From Acidovorax facilis (GTDB lineage Bacteria; Pseudomonadota; Gammaproteobacteria; Burkholderiales; Burkholderiaceae_C), in NCBI RefSeq assembly GCF_023913775.1, contig NZ_JAMXAX010000030.1:1-46903 (forward strand): 46,903 nt of DNA. Direction: 5' to 3'. Every line of letters begins with the position of its first letter. The stretch's first letter is position 1. The position numbers and the translations under genes are program-made. Of this stretch, positions 24,055 through 32,243 are shown piece by piece. A model generated the notes under the pieces. That model searched no databases and had not been told where the DNA came from. It worked only from the letters and a program-made list of their open reading frames with translations.

Positions 24055-25122
24055 ATGAGAGTCATTTTTGCCGGCACGCCCGAATTTGCCCGCGTGGCGC
24101 TGGAGCGGCTGCTGGCCGCAGGGTTCACGGTGCCCCTGGTCCTGACCCAGCCCGACCGCCCCGCGGGGCGCGGCATGAAGCTGCAGGCCTCCCCCGTCAA
24201 GCAATGCGCGCTGGAGCATGGCATCGCCGTCGCGCAGCCACGCAGCCTGCGCCTGGACGGCAAGTACCCCGATGACGCAGCCGCTGCCCGCGATGCCTTG
24301 TTGGCTGCGCAGGCCGACGTGATGGTGGTGGCCGCCTATGGCCTCATCCTGCCGCAGTGGGTGCTGGATTCCATGAGCGCCGCACGGCCGCCCGAAGGCA
24401 CGAAGGCCCCCTCGGGGGGCAGCGAACCACGCGCAGCGGAAAGCGTGGGGGCGCGTTTGGGATGCCTCAACATCCACGCCAGCCTGCTGCCGCGCTGGCG
24501 CGGCGCCGCGCCCATTCACCGAGCCATTGAAGCGGGAGATGCAGAAACCGGCGTCACCATCATGCAGATGGATGCCGGCCTGGATACCGGCGACATGCTG
24601 CTGATGGAGCGGCTGGCCATTGCGCCCACAGACACCACCGCCACCCTGCACGACCGGCTGGCCGCGCTCGGGGGCCGCATGATCGTGGAGGCTCTGGAAC
24701 TGGCCGCCTGTGGAGGGCTGAAGGCTGTGCCCCAGCCCGCCGAGGGCATCACCTACGCCCACAAGATCGAGAAGGCCGAGAGCACCATCGACTGGTCGCT
24801 GCCCGCCACGGTGATCGGCCAGCGTATTCGGGCGTTTGACCCGTTCCCCGGGGCCAGCACCGAATGCGCCGGGGAAACGATCAAGGTGTGGGGTTATGAA
24901 ATTGATAGCGATAAATCGAATACGGATAAGCGCCAGGGGCAAATTTTGTCGGTAAATGGCGACGGAGTGATGGTCGCCTGCGGCGAAGGCACGCTGCGCC
25001 TGACCACCTTGCAGCGCGCGGGGGGCAAGCGGCTCGCAGCGGCCGATTTCTTGCGGGGCTTTGACCTGCAGCCCGGCATGGTGCTGGGCGCTGCGCCCAC
25101 CACCGCCGCGACACCGGCATGA
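24055..25122 (+). CDS. fmt: Methionyl-tRNA formyltransferase with two in-frame repeat-derived segments
   Basis: Formylates Met-tRNA(fMet) with 10-formyl-THF for translation initiation. The 355-residue product begins [20 protein letters not shown]. The catalytic triad is present as Asn139, His141 ([17 protein letters not shown]) and Asp177 ([10 protein letters not shown]), matching N106, H108 and D144 of E. coli. The C-terminal OB-like domain follows from about residue 225. The protein is about 40 residues longer than the E. coli enzyme. Residues 108-133 form a polar Gly/Pro/Ala/Glu insert directly before RLGCLN, encoded by a GC-rich repeat. A second oddity at about 282-298 ([17 protein letters not shown]) is encoded by an AT-rich copy of the palindromic repeat. 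Both keep the frame, so the enzyme, which is normally important for growth, should still work. azlC starts at the stop (ATGA). Confidence 0.95.
   Translation: MRVIFAGTPEFARVALERLLAAGFTVPLVLTQPDRPAGRGMKLQASPVKQCALEHGIAVAQPRSLRLDGKYPDDAAAARDALLAAQADVMVVAAYGLILPQWVLDSMSAARPPEGTKAPSGGSEPRAAESVGARLGCLNIHASLLPRWRGAAPIHRAIEAGDAETGVTIMQMDAGLDTGDMLLMERLAIAPTDTTATLHDRLAALGGRMIVEALELAACGGLKAVPQPAEGITYAHKIEKAESTIDWSLPATVIGQRIRAFDPFPGASTECAGETIKVWGYEIDSDKSNTDKRQGQILSVNGDGVMVACGEGTLRLTTLQRAGGKRLAAADFLRGFDLQPGMVLGAAPTTAATPA
24376..24453 (+). repeat. GC-rich repeat inserted in frame in fmt
   Basis: A 78-base segment (26 codons) with CCCCTCGGGG and CACGC/GCGTG dyads. It resembles the CCCCCTCGGGGGGCAGCG type of intergenic repeat that I associate with Comamonadaceae genomes, from memory. 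It splits LDSM from RLGCLN, which are contiguous in E. coli Fmt (LEMP-RLGCIN). It adds residues 108-133, five residues before the catalytic Asn. Confidence 0.65.
24892..24948 (+). repeat. Palindromic repeat copy R4 inside fmt
   Basis: GAAATTGATAGC at the left and GATAAGCGCCAGGGGCAAAT at the right match the two ends of the dispersed palindromic element (AAATTGATAGC; AAGCGCTAGCGGCCA plus an A/T run). The centre has diverged. It is markedly AT-richer than the surrounding fmt sequence and stays in frame. Confidence 0.55.
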
Positions 25123-25943
25123 GCCGCCGGGCCGCCATCGGCAACACACTGCGCCACCCCTCCTTTCGCGTGGCCGCCGTCGACATGGCGGGCACGGCCG
25201 TGGGCATCGGGGCCTGGGGCCTGGTCACCGGAGTGGTCATGGTCAAGAGCGGTCTGCCCGTTGGGATGGCCATCTTCATGTCGCTGGTGGTGTATGCCGG
25301 CAGCGCGCAGCTGGCGGTCATCCCTTTGATGGCGGTGGGCGCGCCGCTGTGGGTGGTCTGGCTCACGGCGAGCTGTGTGAACCTGCGTTTTGTGATCTTC
25401 AGCAGCATGTGGCGCAGCTACTTCGCGCACCTGCCGCTGCGCCAGCGCCTGGCGGTGGGCTATTTCAGCGGCGATGTGATCTACGTGGCCTTCATGAAGC
25501 GCTTTCCGGAGCCGCGCCCCCAACCCGAGCAGGTGCCGTATTTCTGGGGTGCTGCCAGCACCAACTGGCTGGCCTGGCAGGTGCCGTCCATCGCTGGCAT
25601 CCTGCTGGCCAATGCCGTGCCGCTGTCCTGGGGCCTGGGGTTTGCGGGCGTGCTGGCGCTACTGGGTGTGCTGCTGTCGCTGCTGTTCGACCGGGCCACC
25701 TGGCTGGCCACCGGTGTCGCCGCCACGGCTGCGATTGCCGCGTTTGCACTGCCGCTCAAGCTCAACATCCTGGTGGCCATTGCGGCAGCGGTGGCTGCGG
25801 GCCTCTTGATGGAAGCAGTGGACCGCCGCCGCCACAAGCCCGAACTGGTCCTGCTGCCCGCCGACAGCGTGCTGCCCCCTGAAGAACGCGAGCAGGTCGA
25901 GGCGGGCGATGTGGTGCCACTGCGCGAGGAGCGCCATCCATGA
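25119..25943 (+). CDS. azlC: AzlC-type branched-chain amino acid exporter, large subunit
   Basis: The large membrane subunit of an AzlCD (YgaZH-like) exporter for branched-chain amino acids and analogues. The 274-residue product has the family opening [20 protein letters not shown], the segment [20 protein letters not shown] (the AGSAQ signature) and [20 protein letters not shown], with about seven helices to residue 235. The last 40 residues ([20 protein letters not shown] onward) are a charged cytoplasmic tail, longer than usual. The ATG overlaps the fmt stop, and its own stop overlaps the azlD start, so all three are translationally coupled. Export of leucine, valine or methionine is a family inference. 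Confidence 0.93.
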   Translation: MSRRAAIGNTLRHPSFRVAAVDMAGTAVGIGAWGLVTGVVMVKSGLPVGMAIFMSLVVYAGSAQLAVIPLMAVGAPLWVVWLTASCVNLRFVIFSSMWRSYFAHLPLRQRLAVGYFSGDVIYVAFMKRFPEPRPQPEQVPYFWGAASTNWLAWQVPSIAGILLANAVPLSWGLGFAGVLALLGVLLSLLFDRATWLATGVAATAAIAAFALPLKLNILVAIAAAVAAGLLMEAVDRRRHKPELVLLPADSVLPPEEREQVEAGDVVPLREERHP

Positions 25944-26281
25944 TGAACGACTGGTCCTGGATTGAACCCGCCATCGCCATCTTCGGCCTGGCCGTGATCA
26001 CGGTGGTGTCGCGCTCGTTCTTCATGATCCCCGAGCGCGAGCTGCCGCTGCCCGACTGGCTCAAGCGCGGGCTCAAGTACGCACCGCTGGCCGCCCTCAC
26101 CGCTGTGATCGCGCCCGAGATCCTGATGACCCAGGGCGAACTCGTCGGCACGTTCATGGACGCGCGCATCCCTGCTGTCCTGTGCGCCACTGCCTACTAC
26201 TTCTGGCGGCGCGGCATCCTGGGCACCATCGTGGTTGGCATGGTGGTGTACCTGCCGCTGCACATCGGCTGGAATTGGTAG
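25940..26281 (+). CDS. azlD: AzlD-type small subunit of branched-chain amino acid exporter
   Basis: A 113-residue protein with four hydrophobic helices, typical of AzlD (YgaH). It contains [20 protein letters not shown] followed by [20 protein letters not shown], which matches the family pattern T...R..F (helix) ... L.Y.P.A.L.A. The start overlaps the azlC stop. An adjacent second ATG (MMND) is an equal choice. It pairs with AzlC to form the exporter. It is the last gene of the def-to-azlD run, and a hairpin repeat follows within 65 bases. Confidence 0.92.
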   Translation: MMNDWSWIEPAIAIFGLAVITVVSRSFFMIPERELPLPDWLKRGLKYAPLAALTAVIAPEILMTQGELVGTFMDARIPAVLCATAYYFWRRGILGTIVVGMVVYLPLHIGWNW

Positions 26282-26344
26282 AGAAGCACCTCCTGAGCCG
26301 TGTGCGTCAGTGCCGCCGCCAGAGGCGGTGGCTCTTCGGTGCAG

Positions 26345-26370
26345 TCCAAGCCTGCGCAGGCAGGCTTGGA
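26345..26370. repeat. Strong GC hairpin after azlD (intergenic repeat)
   Basis: TCCAAGCCTGC and GCAGGCTTGGA form an 11-bp perfect stem with a 4-base loop. No T run follows, so it is not a standard terminator. The sequence to its right (CCCCTCAGCCCCCAGGGGGC, then GCCAGTTCC) shares short blocks with the element between yajC and secD, so the gap at 26282-26440 looks like repeat sequence. Confidence 0.5.
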
Positions 26371-26473
26371 GCCGCTGCCCCTCAGCCCCCAGGGGGCCGA
26401 CGCCAGGGGCCTGGCAGAGCCAGTTCCGCGGTTGCACTGGCAAGGGCGCGGGAGCCGCATGGGCTTCGCTCAC

Positions 26474-26479
26474 TAAAAT
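26474..26479 (+). promoter_or_regulatory. Possible -10 box for pgk
   Basis: TAAAAT lies 40 bases before the pgk start. No convincing -35 hexamer is visible 16-18 bases upstream, so the call is weak. Confidence 0.25.
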
Positions 26480-26519
26480 GGCAGCCCTCAAGAGCCCGAT
26501 TCAATCCACCCCTCCCGCC

Positions 26520-27719
26520 ATGAACATCCTCCGCTTTTCCGATCTGTGCGCCCAAGGCAAGGCCCAAGGCCAGCGCGTTTTCATCCGTGCCGACCTGAAC
26601 GTTCCCCAGGACGATGCTGGCCGCATCACCGAAGACACCCGCATCCGCGCATCGATCCCCTGCATCCGCATGGCGCTGGACGCCGGAGCGGCCGTCATGG
26701 TGACCAGCCACCTGGGCCGGCCGACCGAAGGCGAATTCAAGCCCGAGGACTCGCTGGCCCCCGTGGCCGCACGCCTGGCCGAGCTGCTGGGCCGCGATGT
26801 TCCGCTGGTCTCGAACTGGGTGGACGGCGTCACCGTTGCCCCTGGCCAGGTCGTGCTGCTGGAAAACTGCCGCCTGAACGTGGGCGAGAAAAAGAACAAG
26901 GAAGACCTGGCCCGCAAGATGGCTGCGCTGTGCGACATCTTCGTGAACGATGCCTTTGGCACCGCCCACCGCGCCGAAGGCACGACCTACGGCATCGCTC
27001 AATTTGCCCCGATTGCCTGCGCCGGCCCGCTGCTGTCGGCCGAGATCGACGCCCTGACCAAGGCACTTGCCCATCCCCAGCGCCCGCTGGCTGCCATCGT
27101 GGCGGGCTCCAAGGTCTCGACCAAGCTCACCATCTTGAAGAGCCTGGCCGACAAGGTGGACCAGCTCATCGTGGGCGGCGGCATTGCCAACACCTTCATG
27201 CTGGCTGCGGGCCTGCCCATCGGCAAAAGCCTGGCCGAACCCGACCTGCTGGACGAAGCGCGCGCCGTGATCGCCGCCATGAAAGCGCGCGGCGCCGAAG
27301 TGCCGATCCCCACCGATGTGGTCACCGCCAAGGCCTTTGCCGCCGATGCCCCAGCGACCGTCAAGGCAGCCAAGGACGTGGCCGAGGACGATCTGATCCT
27401 GGACATCGGCCCCGAAACCGCCGCCCGCCTGGCCACCCAGCTCAAGTCCGCAGGCACCATCGTCTGGAACGGCCCGGTGGGCGTGTTTGAATTCGCGGCC
27501 TTTGAAAACGGCACCCGCGAGATTGCCAAGGCCATCGCCGAATCCCCCGCGTTCAGCATTGCTGGCGGTGGCGACACCCTGGCGGCCATCGCCAAATACG
27601 GCATCGAAAAACAGGTGGGTTATATCTCCACCGGCGGCGGCGCCTTTCTGGAAGTGCTGGAAGGCAAGACGCTGCCCGCGTTCGAAATCCTCGAAAAACG
27701 CTTCGTTACCATCGTTTGA
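26520..27719 (+). CDS. pgk: Phosphoglycerate kinase
   Basis: Glycolytic and gluconeogenic enzyme transferring phosphate between 1,3-bisphosphoglycerate and ADP. The 399-residue product has the N-domain signatures [12 protein letters not shown] (R and D bind 3-PG), [10 protein letters not shown] and [20 protein letters not shown]. It also has the C-domain nucleotide site [20 protein letters not shown], the hinge [10 protein letters not shown] and GGGDTLAAI with STGGGAFLE. Length is normal. I start at the ATG giving MNILRFSDL. Upstream in-frame codons cover repeat DNA. Related genomes often carry pyk and fba next to pgk. Here the following genes are two lipoproteins after a 209-base gap. Confidence 0.97.
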   Translation: MNILRFSDLCAQGKAQGQRVFIRADLNVPQDDAGRITEDTRIRASIPCIRMALDAGAAVMVTSHLGRPTEGEFKPEDSLAPVAARLAELLGRDVPLVSNWVDGVTVAPGQVVLLENCRLNVGEKKNKEDLARKMAALCDIFVNDAFGTAHRAEGTTYGIAQFAPIACAGPLLSAEIDALTKALAHPQRPLAAIVAGSKVSTKLTILKSLADKVDQLIVGGGIANTFMLAAGLPIGKSLAEPDLLDEARAVIAAMKARGAEVPIPTDVVTAKAFAADAPATVKAAKDVAEDDLILDIGPETAARLATQLKSAGTIVWNGPVGVFEFAAFENGTREIAKAIAESPAFSIAGGGDTLAAIAKYGIEKQVGYISTGGGAFLEVLEGKTLPAFEILEKRFVTIV

Positions 27720-27806
27720 AATTTGTTACACGCGCCGGTACAAGCAAATGCAGCCGCGCGTAAGCAAGCACGCCAATCTGTGACCAAAAACAACGAATTG
27801 CGTGTG

Positions 27807-27860
27807 TCTGGGCGCAGTTACCTCAATTTTTTCTTGTTTTTGTTGAGTATCGCGCCCAGA
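27807..27860 (+). terminator. Long inverted repeat between pgk and the lipoprotein pair
   Basis: TCTGGGCGC and GCGCCCAGA are perfect 9-bp arms separated by 36 AT-rich bases, which contain a nested CTCAA/TTGAG dyad. ATTATTTTT follows the right arm. It could terminate pgk transcription or form a 5' leader structure for the lipoprotein gene 69 bases downstream. The base composition is much AT-richer than the neighbouring genes. Confidence 0.4.
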
Positions 27861-27928
27861 ATTATTTTTCAATCGCGTGGGATGTATCTGTTCATGTCCC
27901 CGCCTCTCAAAGTCCGTAGGAGGGAATC

Positions 27929-28618
27929 ATGAAATTTTCAAAGGCAGTCAGCTTGGCGGTATTGGCCGGCGCTGTGGCTACTTTGGCGGGATGTGCTTAT
28001 CGTTCGCCCATTCCCCTGGCGGAGAACTTTGAGCTGACGGTACAACCCAAGGTCCGCTCGGCGGGCCACTGGGAACTGGTCTCGAACGACGTGGTGGCGC
28101 AAACCCTCAGCACGCTCGACAAGACCGGCATGGCCCCTGGCACGCAATTGCATGTCGCACTGCCCCCCAACCCGAGCGCATTCGATCTGGCATTCCGTGA
28201 TTTCCTGATCACCAAGCTCGTGCAAAGCGGTGCGCCTGTTTTGCAGGATCCTGGCCAGGCACTCAACGTGACGTACAACACGCAGGTGGTTCGTCACAAC
28301 AGCCCCCGCCCCCACTTCATTCCTGGCCAGTTCACGATGATCGCTGCGGGCCTGATGGCAGCCTACGGCCTGCGTCACGAGCACCTGGATCTGCAACTGC
28401 TGGCCGCGCTGGGTGCCACCTCGCTGGCTGACTACGGCGCCAGCATCAACTCGGGCGGCCCCACCAACACCGAGCTGATTCTGACCACCACGGTCACACG
28501 CGGCGGCCAGTATGTGGCCCGCAAGACCGATGTGTACTACCTCGAGAACGCGGACACGCCGCTGTTCATGCGTCCGTCGTACTACAAGAACGTCAATATG
28601 AAGGTAGTTTCGCAATGA
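27929..28618 (+). CDS. Lipoprotein of unknown function, coupled to the FlgO-like gene
   Basis: A 229-residue lipoprotein. An excellent ribosome binding site (TAGGAGGGAATC) precedes the ATG. The signal peptide [20 protein letters not shown] ends in the lipobox LAGC with Cys at residue 22, followed by [10 protein letters not shown], so an outer-membrane location is expected. The mature part contains [20 protein letters not shown], a soluble alpha/beta stretch ([20 protein letters not shown]) and a moderately hydrophobic segment at about 131-160. I do not recognise the family. Its stop overlaps the start of the FlgO-like gene (ATGA), so the two proteins are probably made together and may form a complex at the outer membrane. 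Confidence 0.82.
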   Translation: MKFSKAVSLAVLAGAVATLAGCAYRSPIPLAENFELTVQPKVRSAGHWELVSNDVVAQTLSTLDKTGMAPGTQLHVALPPNPSAFDLAFRDFLITKLVQSGAPVLQDPGQALNVTYNTQVVRHNSPRPHFIPGQFTMIAAGLMAAYGLRHEHLDLQLLAALGATSLADYGASINSGGPTNTELILTTTVTRGGQYVARKTDVYYLENADTPLFMRPSYYKNVNMKVVSQ

Positions 28619-29172
28619 AAACCGCAGCACTTCTGACCGCGCTGGCCGCAGCAGCTTTGCTGGCCGGCTGTGCCAACAATGGCGCGCCCACGCGCACCGA
28701 TCCGACCTACCAGGAAGCCGCCAACAACCAGTTCCTGACCAGCAGCCGCGATGCTGTGGCCAAGCTGACCGCCGGTTTCGACCTGAGCGCTGCAGGCAGC
28801 GGCCCCGTCCTGGTGGCCACCGTGGTCAACGTGAACGACCTGAGCCGCTCGGCCCCTCTGGGCCGCACGCTGTCCGAGCAATACGCCTCGCACATGGCGG
28901 CCAGCGGTTTCAACGTGAAGGAAATCAAGCTGCGCGGCGACGTGTTCGTGCGCGAAGGTGCTGGCGAGTTGCTGCTGTCCCGCGAAATCAAGGATATCGC
29001 CCGCAGCCACAATGCCTCGCTGGTGCTGGTGGGTACCTACTCGGCCGCTGCCAATTTCACCTACGTGAGCCTGAAGCTCGTGCGCACGGAAGACAGCCGC
29101 ATCATCCGCGGCCACGACTACGCACTGCCCAACGACCGCGATGTACAGCGCCTGCTGGCGGTACCGCGCTGA
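28615..29172 (+). CDS. FlgO-like outer membrane lipoprotein
   Basis: A 185-residue lipoprotein: [20 protein letters not shown] with Cys at residue 19 as the lipidation site. The mature part matches the FlgO domain pattern: [20 protein letters not shown], then [40 protein letters not shown] and [20 protein letters not shown]. FlgO was described in Vibrio as an outer membrane protein needed for stable flagella. However, the domain also occurs in proteins far from flagellar loci, and no flagellar gene is near here. I therefore name only the domain. It overlaps the preceding lipoprotein gene and is followed by a strong terminator. Confidence 0.82.
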   Translation: MKTAALLTALAAAALLAGCANNGAPTRTDPTYQEAANNQFLTSSRDAVAKLTAGFDLSAAGSGPVLVATVVNVNDLSRSAPLGRTLSEQYASHMAASGFNVKEIKLRGDVFVREGAGELLLSREIKDIARSHNASLVLVGTYSAAANFTYVSLKLVRTEDSRIIRGHDYALPNDRDVQRLLAVPR

Positions 29173-29230
29173 GGGAATGCGAATTCGGTAGGGGTGCTCC
29201 CGCTGCGTACGGGGACTCCCGAACCACCCC

Positions 29231-29258
29231 AAAAAAGGCCGTCTCGACGGCCTTTTTT
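29231..29258. terminator. Bidirectional-looking terminator after the lipoprotein pair
   Basis: AAAAAAGGCCGTC-TC-GACGGCCTTTTTT: a 13-bp dyad with a tight 2-base loop, a T run on the right and an A run on the left. It ends the lipoprotein operon before pyrF. The following gene is on the same strand, so only plus-strand use is needed. Confidence 0.9.
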
Positions 29259-29363
29259 GTTGCCCACTGCGGGCTCGTGACCACACCCCGGAGTCCTCTG
29301 CGCCGCAGCGGTGGGCAGAAAACCGTGCGGCGGTGCTTGTCACCCCACCTAAAATCACGCCCC

Positions 29364-30191
29364 ATGACCTTCACCGACATGCTGCGCGACGCCACGGCGC
29401 AAAACAACTCCCTGCTGTGCGTGGGCCTGGACCCGGAGCCCACGCGGTTTCCTGCGGGAATGCAGGGCGATGCGCACAAGATCTATGACTTCTGCGCCGC
29501 CATCGTGGACGCCACGGCCGATCTGGTGTGTGCCTTCAAGCCACAGATCGCCTACTTTGCCGCCCACGGCGCCGAAGACCAGCTCGAACGCCTGATGCAG
29601 CACATGCGCGCCAACGCGCCGCATGTGCCGGTGATCCTGGATGCCAAGCGCGGCGACATTGGCTCCACGGCCGAGCAGTACGCCAAGGAGGCCTTCGAGC
29701 GCTACGGTGCCGATGCGGTCACGCTGTCGCCCTTCATGGGCTTCGACTCCATCGAGCCCTACCTGGCCTACCACGGCAAGGGCGCGTTTCTGCTCTGCCG
29801 CACCTCCAACCCGGGCGGCGACGACCTGCAGACCCAGCGCCTGGCCAGCGTCGAGGGCCAGCCGCTCATGTATGAGCATGTGGCACGGCTGGCGCAAGGC
29901 CCCTGGAACAAGAACGGCCAGCTGGGCTTGGTGGTGGGTGCCACCTACCCACAGGAGATCGAGCGCGTGCGTGCCATTGCGCCCACACTGCCGCTGCTGA
30001 TCCCGGGCGTGGGCGCCCAGGGTGGCGACGCCGCTGCCACCGTGCGCGCCGGGCTGCGCGATGGCGGGCCGATCATCGTGAACTCGTCGCGATCCATCCT
30101 GTACGCGTCCAAGGGCGACGACTTTGCAGCGGCGGCGCGCACCGAGGCCCAGCGCACCCGCGCAGTGCTCGAAGCGGCCCGCGCGCGCTGA
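29364..30191 (+). CDS. pyrF: Orotidine 5'-phosphate decarboxylase
   Basis: Last step of UMP synthesis. The 275-residue length and motifs indicate the longer class II type found in many betaproteobacteria and mycobacteria. [10 protein letters not shown] near the start, [20 protein letters not shown] with the substrate-contacting Lys, and the signature [20 protein letters not shown] with the catalytic D-x-K-x-x-D are all present. Phosphate-site segments [10 protein letters not shown] and [10 protein letters not shown] follow, with [10 protein letters not shown] at the end. I start at the ATG giving [10 protein letters not shown]. The open frame extends 29 codons upstream into terminator-proximal sequence without similarity. 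TAAAAT lies 9-14 bases before the start. It stands alone in its direction after the terminator. Confidence 0.96.
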   Translation: MTFTDMLRDATAQNNSLLCVGLDPEPTRFPAGMQGDAHKIYDFCAAIVDATADLVCAFKPQIAYFAAHGAEDQLERLMQHMRANAPHVPVILDAKRGDIGSTAEQYAKEAFERYGADAVTLSPFMGFDSIEPYLAYHGKGAFLLCRTSNPGGDDLQTQRLASVEGQPLMYEHVARLAQGPWNKNGQLGLVVGATYPQEIERVRAIAPTLPLLIPGVGAQGGDAAATVRAGLRDGGPIIVNSSRSILYASKGDDFAAAARTEAQRTRAVLEAARAR

Positions 30192-30247
30192 CACCCCACT
30201 TTCAGCTCCGACAACCTTCGCGCCGCAGCTGCACCCGGATCACACCC

Positions 30248-31144
30248 ATGCAGCTCAAGTGGCTCGAAGACTTCATCGTGCTGGCGCAGGAGCGCAGCTA
30301 TACGCGGGCAGCCGAGCTGCGGCATGTCACGCACCCCGCCTTTGGCCGCCGCATCCGCGCGCTGGAGGCCTGGGCGGGTACGCCGCTGGTGGAGCGCGGT
30401 GGCGGCCCCGTCACCCTGACGCCTGCCGGGCAGAGCTTTCTGGAAACTGCGGGCCACATGGCGCGCAGCTTGGCGCAGTCGCATGAGGAGCTGCAGAGCC
30501 TGGCCGGGCGGCAGGCCCGCACCGTGACGCTGGCCACCGGCCGCACGCTGGCACGCACGGTGGTGGCCGATTGGCTGGTGCGGCTGCAGCCCATTTTGCA
30601 GAACGCCGAGCTGTGCATACGCACCCGCGCCCTGGCAGACACCGTGGCGCTGCTGGAGAGGGGTGAAGCCGACTTCTCGCTCGTGTACCACCACCCGGCG
30701 CTGGCGATACGGCTGGATGCGCGCCAGTTCATGCATGTCACGGTGGCGTCCGACCGGCTGGTGCCCATTTCGCGGGCGACGGCACAAGGGCAGGCACTGC
30801 ACCGCTTCGGGCAGGACCACCTGCCCGTGCCCTACCTGGCCTATGCCCCCCAGCTCGCGCTGGGGCGGCTGGTGGAAGACCATCTGTCCCAGAACCCGAA
30901 TGCGCCCCGGCTGCAGCGGGTGGTGGAGTGCGACTCGGCCGACGCGCACTACGAATACGTACAAAAAGGCCTGGGCGTGGCGTGGCTGCCCTGGTCCATG
31001 GTGCACGCCGATTGCCAGGCCAAACGGCTTGCGCCTGCGGGCGATGCGCGCATGGAAGTGCGTTTCGACGTGCGCCTGTACCGACCCAAACGCCGACTCG
31101 GCCCCGTGGCCGAAGCGCTCTGGAAAGCCCTGGCACAGCGCTGA
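30248..31144 (+). CDS. LysR family transcriptional regulator
   Basis: A 298-residue regulator of typical length. The N-terminal winged helix-turn-helix is MQLKWLEDFIVLAQERSYTR, then AAELRHVTHPAFGRRIRALE. It carries HPAFGRRI where most members have QPALSRQI, a variant known in several Burkholderiales LysR proteins. The C-terminal half (from about residue 90) is the periplasmic-binding-protein-like effector domain. LysR genes are often divergent from their targets. This one instead precedes the Bug receptor gene on the same strand, with a perfect dyad in the 124-base gap. The probable targets are the receptor and the aspartoacylase-like hydrolase. The effector is unknown. Confidence 0.9.
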   Translation: MQLKWLEDFIVLAQERSYTRAAELRHVTHPAFGRRIRALEAWAGTPLVERGGGPVTLTPAGQSFLETAGHMARSLAQSHEELQSLAGRQARTVTLATGRTLARTVVADWLVRLQPILQNAELCIRTRALADTVALLERGEADFSLVYHHPALAIRLDARQFMHVTVASDRLVPISRATAQGQALHRFGQDHLPVPYLAYAPQLALGRLVEDHLSQNPNAPRLQRVVECDSADAHYEYVQKGLGVAWLPWSMVHADCQAKRLAPAGDARMEVRFDVRLYRPKRRLGPVAEALWKALAQR

Positions 31145-31179
31145 CACCCCAGGGTTTGCCCGAGGGGGCAGAACCCATT

Positions 31180-31197
31180 TGGCACACCTCGGTGCCA
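31180..31197. promoter_or_regulatory. Dyad between lysR and the Bug receptor gene
   Basis: TGGCAC-ACCTCG-GTGCCA, a perfect 6-bp dyad 72 bases before the receptor start and 36 after the lysR stop, flanked by ATT and TTT. It could be a LysR binding site or a weak terminator of lysR. Confidence 0.4.
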
Positions 31198-31268
31198 TTT
31201 CAGCACCACAGACGTGTGCCCGCCTTTTCACAATGGCTCCACCCACAAGAACTTCACTGGAGCCCCGC

Positions 31269-32243
31269 ATGCAAAACACTCCCTCCCTGCGCCGCACCGC
31301 CTTGCTGTGTGGCATGGCCCTCCTGGCGGCCCCAGCGTTCGCACAGGATGCCTATCCCTCCAAACCCATCACCATTGTGGTGGGCTACCCACCCGGCGGC
31401 AGCACCGACCTGACCGGCCGCAACGTGGCCCTGGAGCTGAGTGCCAAGCTGGGCGTACCGGTGGTGATTGAAAACATAGGCGGCGCAGGCGGCGCGATTG
31501 GTGCACAGAAGGTGGCGAGCAGCGCACCCGACGGCTACACCTTTTTGGTGGGCGCCAGCAATGAGATTGCCATCAACAAGCTGGTGACCAAGAAGGTGAA
31601 GTACGACGTGAAGGACTTCACCGCCATCGGCCTCATCGCCTCGCAACCGCTGGTGCTGGTGGCATCCACCGGCGCGGGCGTGAAGAACCTGGCCGAGTTC
31701 ACGCAGAAGGTGTCCAAGAACCCGGGCAAGTTCAGCTACGGCAGTTCGGGCGTGGGCACCTCGCTGCACCTGGCGGGCGAGATGGTCAAGGAGCAGGGCA
31801 AGCTCTTCATGACGCACATCCCTTACCGGGGCGTCGCGCCGCTCACCAACGACCTCATGGGCAACAACCTGGAATATGGCGTGTTCGTGCTCTCCAGCGG
31901 CCTGCCACACATCAAGAGCGGCAAGGTGATCGCCCTGGGCACCACCGAAGCCAAACGCTCCGCCGCCACACCGGACATCCCGGCCCTGGCCGAAACCCCG
32001 CAGTACAAGAACGTGGACATTGGTGTGTGGTTTGCGCTGATGGGCCCGGCCAACCTGCCCAAGCCGGTGTTCGACAAGGTGAAGAAGGCGCTGAACGACA
32101 CCCTGCAGTCGCCCGATTTCAAGAAGAAGATGGAAGCCAGCGGCTCCACCGTGGCTGCGACCACGGTCAACATCGACCAGTTCCTGGCGGCCGAAGTCGC
32201 CAAGTACAAGAAGATTGTGGAATTCGCCAAGATCGAAGAATGA
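31269..32243 (+). CDS. Bug family (TctC-like) periplasmic solute receptor
   Basis: A 324-residue periplasmic binding protein of the tripartite tricarboxylate transporter receptor family, greatly expanded in Burkholderiales. The start is the ATG giving MQNTPSLRRTALLCGMALLA. The signal peptide ends PAFAQDAYPSKP, and YPSKPITIVVGYPPGGSTDL is the family hallmark opening. VVIENIGGAGGAIGAQKVAS and FSYGSSGVGTSLHLAGEM with THIPYRG line the ligand cleft in known members, which bind carboxylated compounds through water-bridged contacts. No TctA/TctB membrane genes are present here, as is usual for orphan Bug receptors. The stop overlaps the start of the aspartoacylase-like gene, which hints that the ligand may be an acylated amino acid or similar. 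This is an inference. Confidence 0.93.
   Translation: MQNTPSLRRTALLCGMALLAAPAFAQDAYPSKPITIVVGYPPGGSTDLTGRNVALELSAKLGVPVVIENIGGAGGAIGAQKVASSAPDGYTFLVGASNEIAINKLVTKKVKYDVKDFTAIGLIASQPLVLVASTGAGVKNLAEFTQKVSKNPGKFSYGSSGVGTSLHLAGEMVKEQGKLFMTHIPYRGVAPLTNDLMGNNLEYGVFVLSSGLPHIKSGKVIALGTTEAKRSAATPDIPALAETPQYKNVDIGVWFALMGPANLPKPVFDKVKKALNDTLQSPDFKKKMEASGSTVAATTVNIDQFLAAEVAKYKKIVEFAKIEE

Noticed and set aside
27720..27928. Sigma-28 (flagellar) promoter for the FlgO-like operon
   Set aside because: No TAAAG...GCCGATAA-like pair with proper spacing was found, so the FlgO similarity is not backed by flagellar regulation.
27723..27932. A 69-codon frame after pgk
   Set aside because: It covers the AT-rich leader with the inverted repeat, lacks a ribosome binding site, and overlaps the lipoprotein start.
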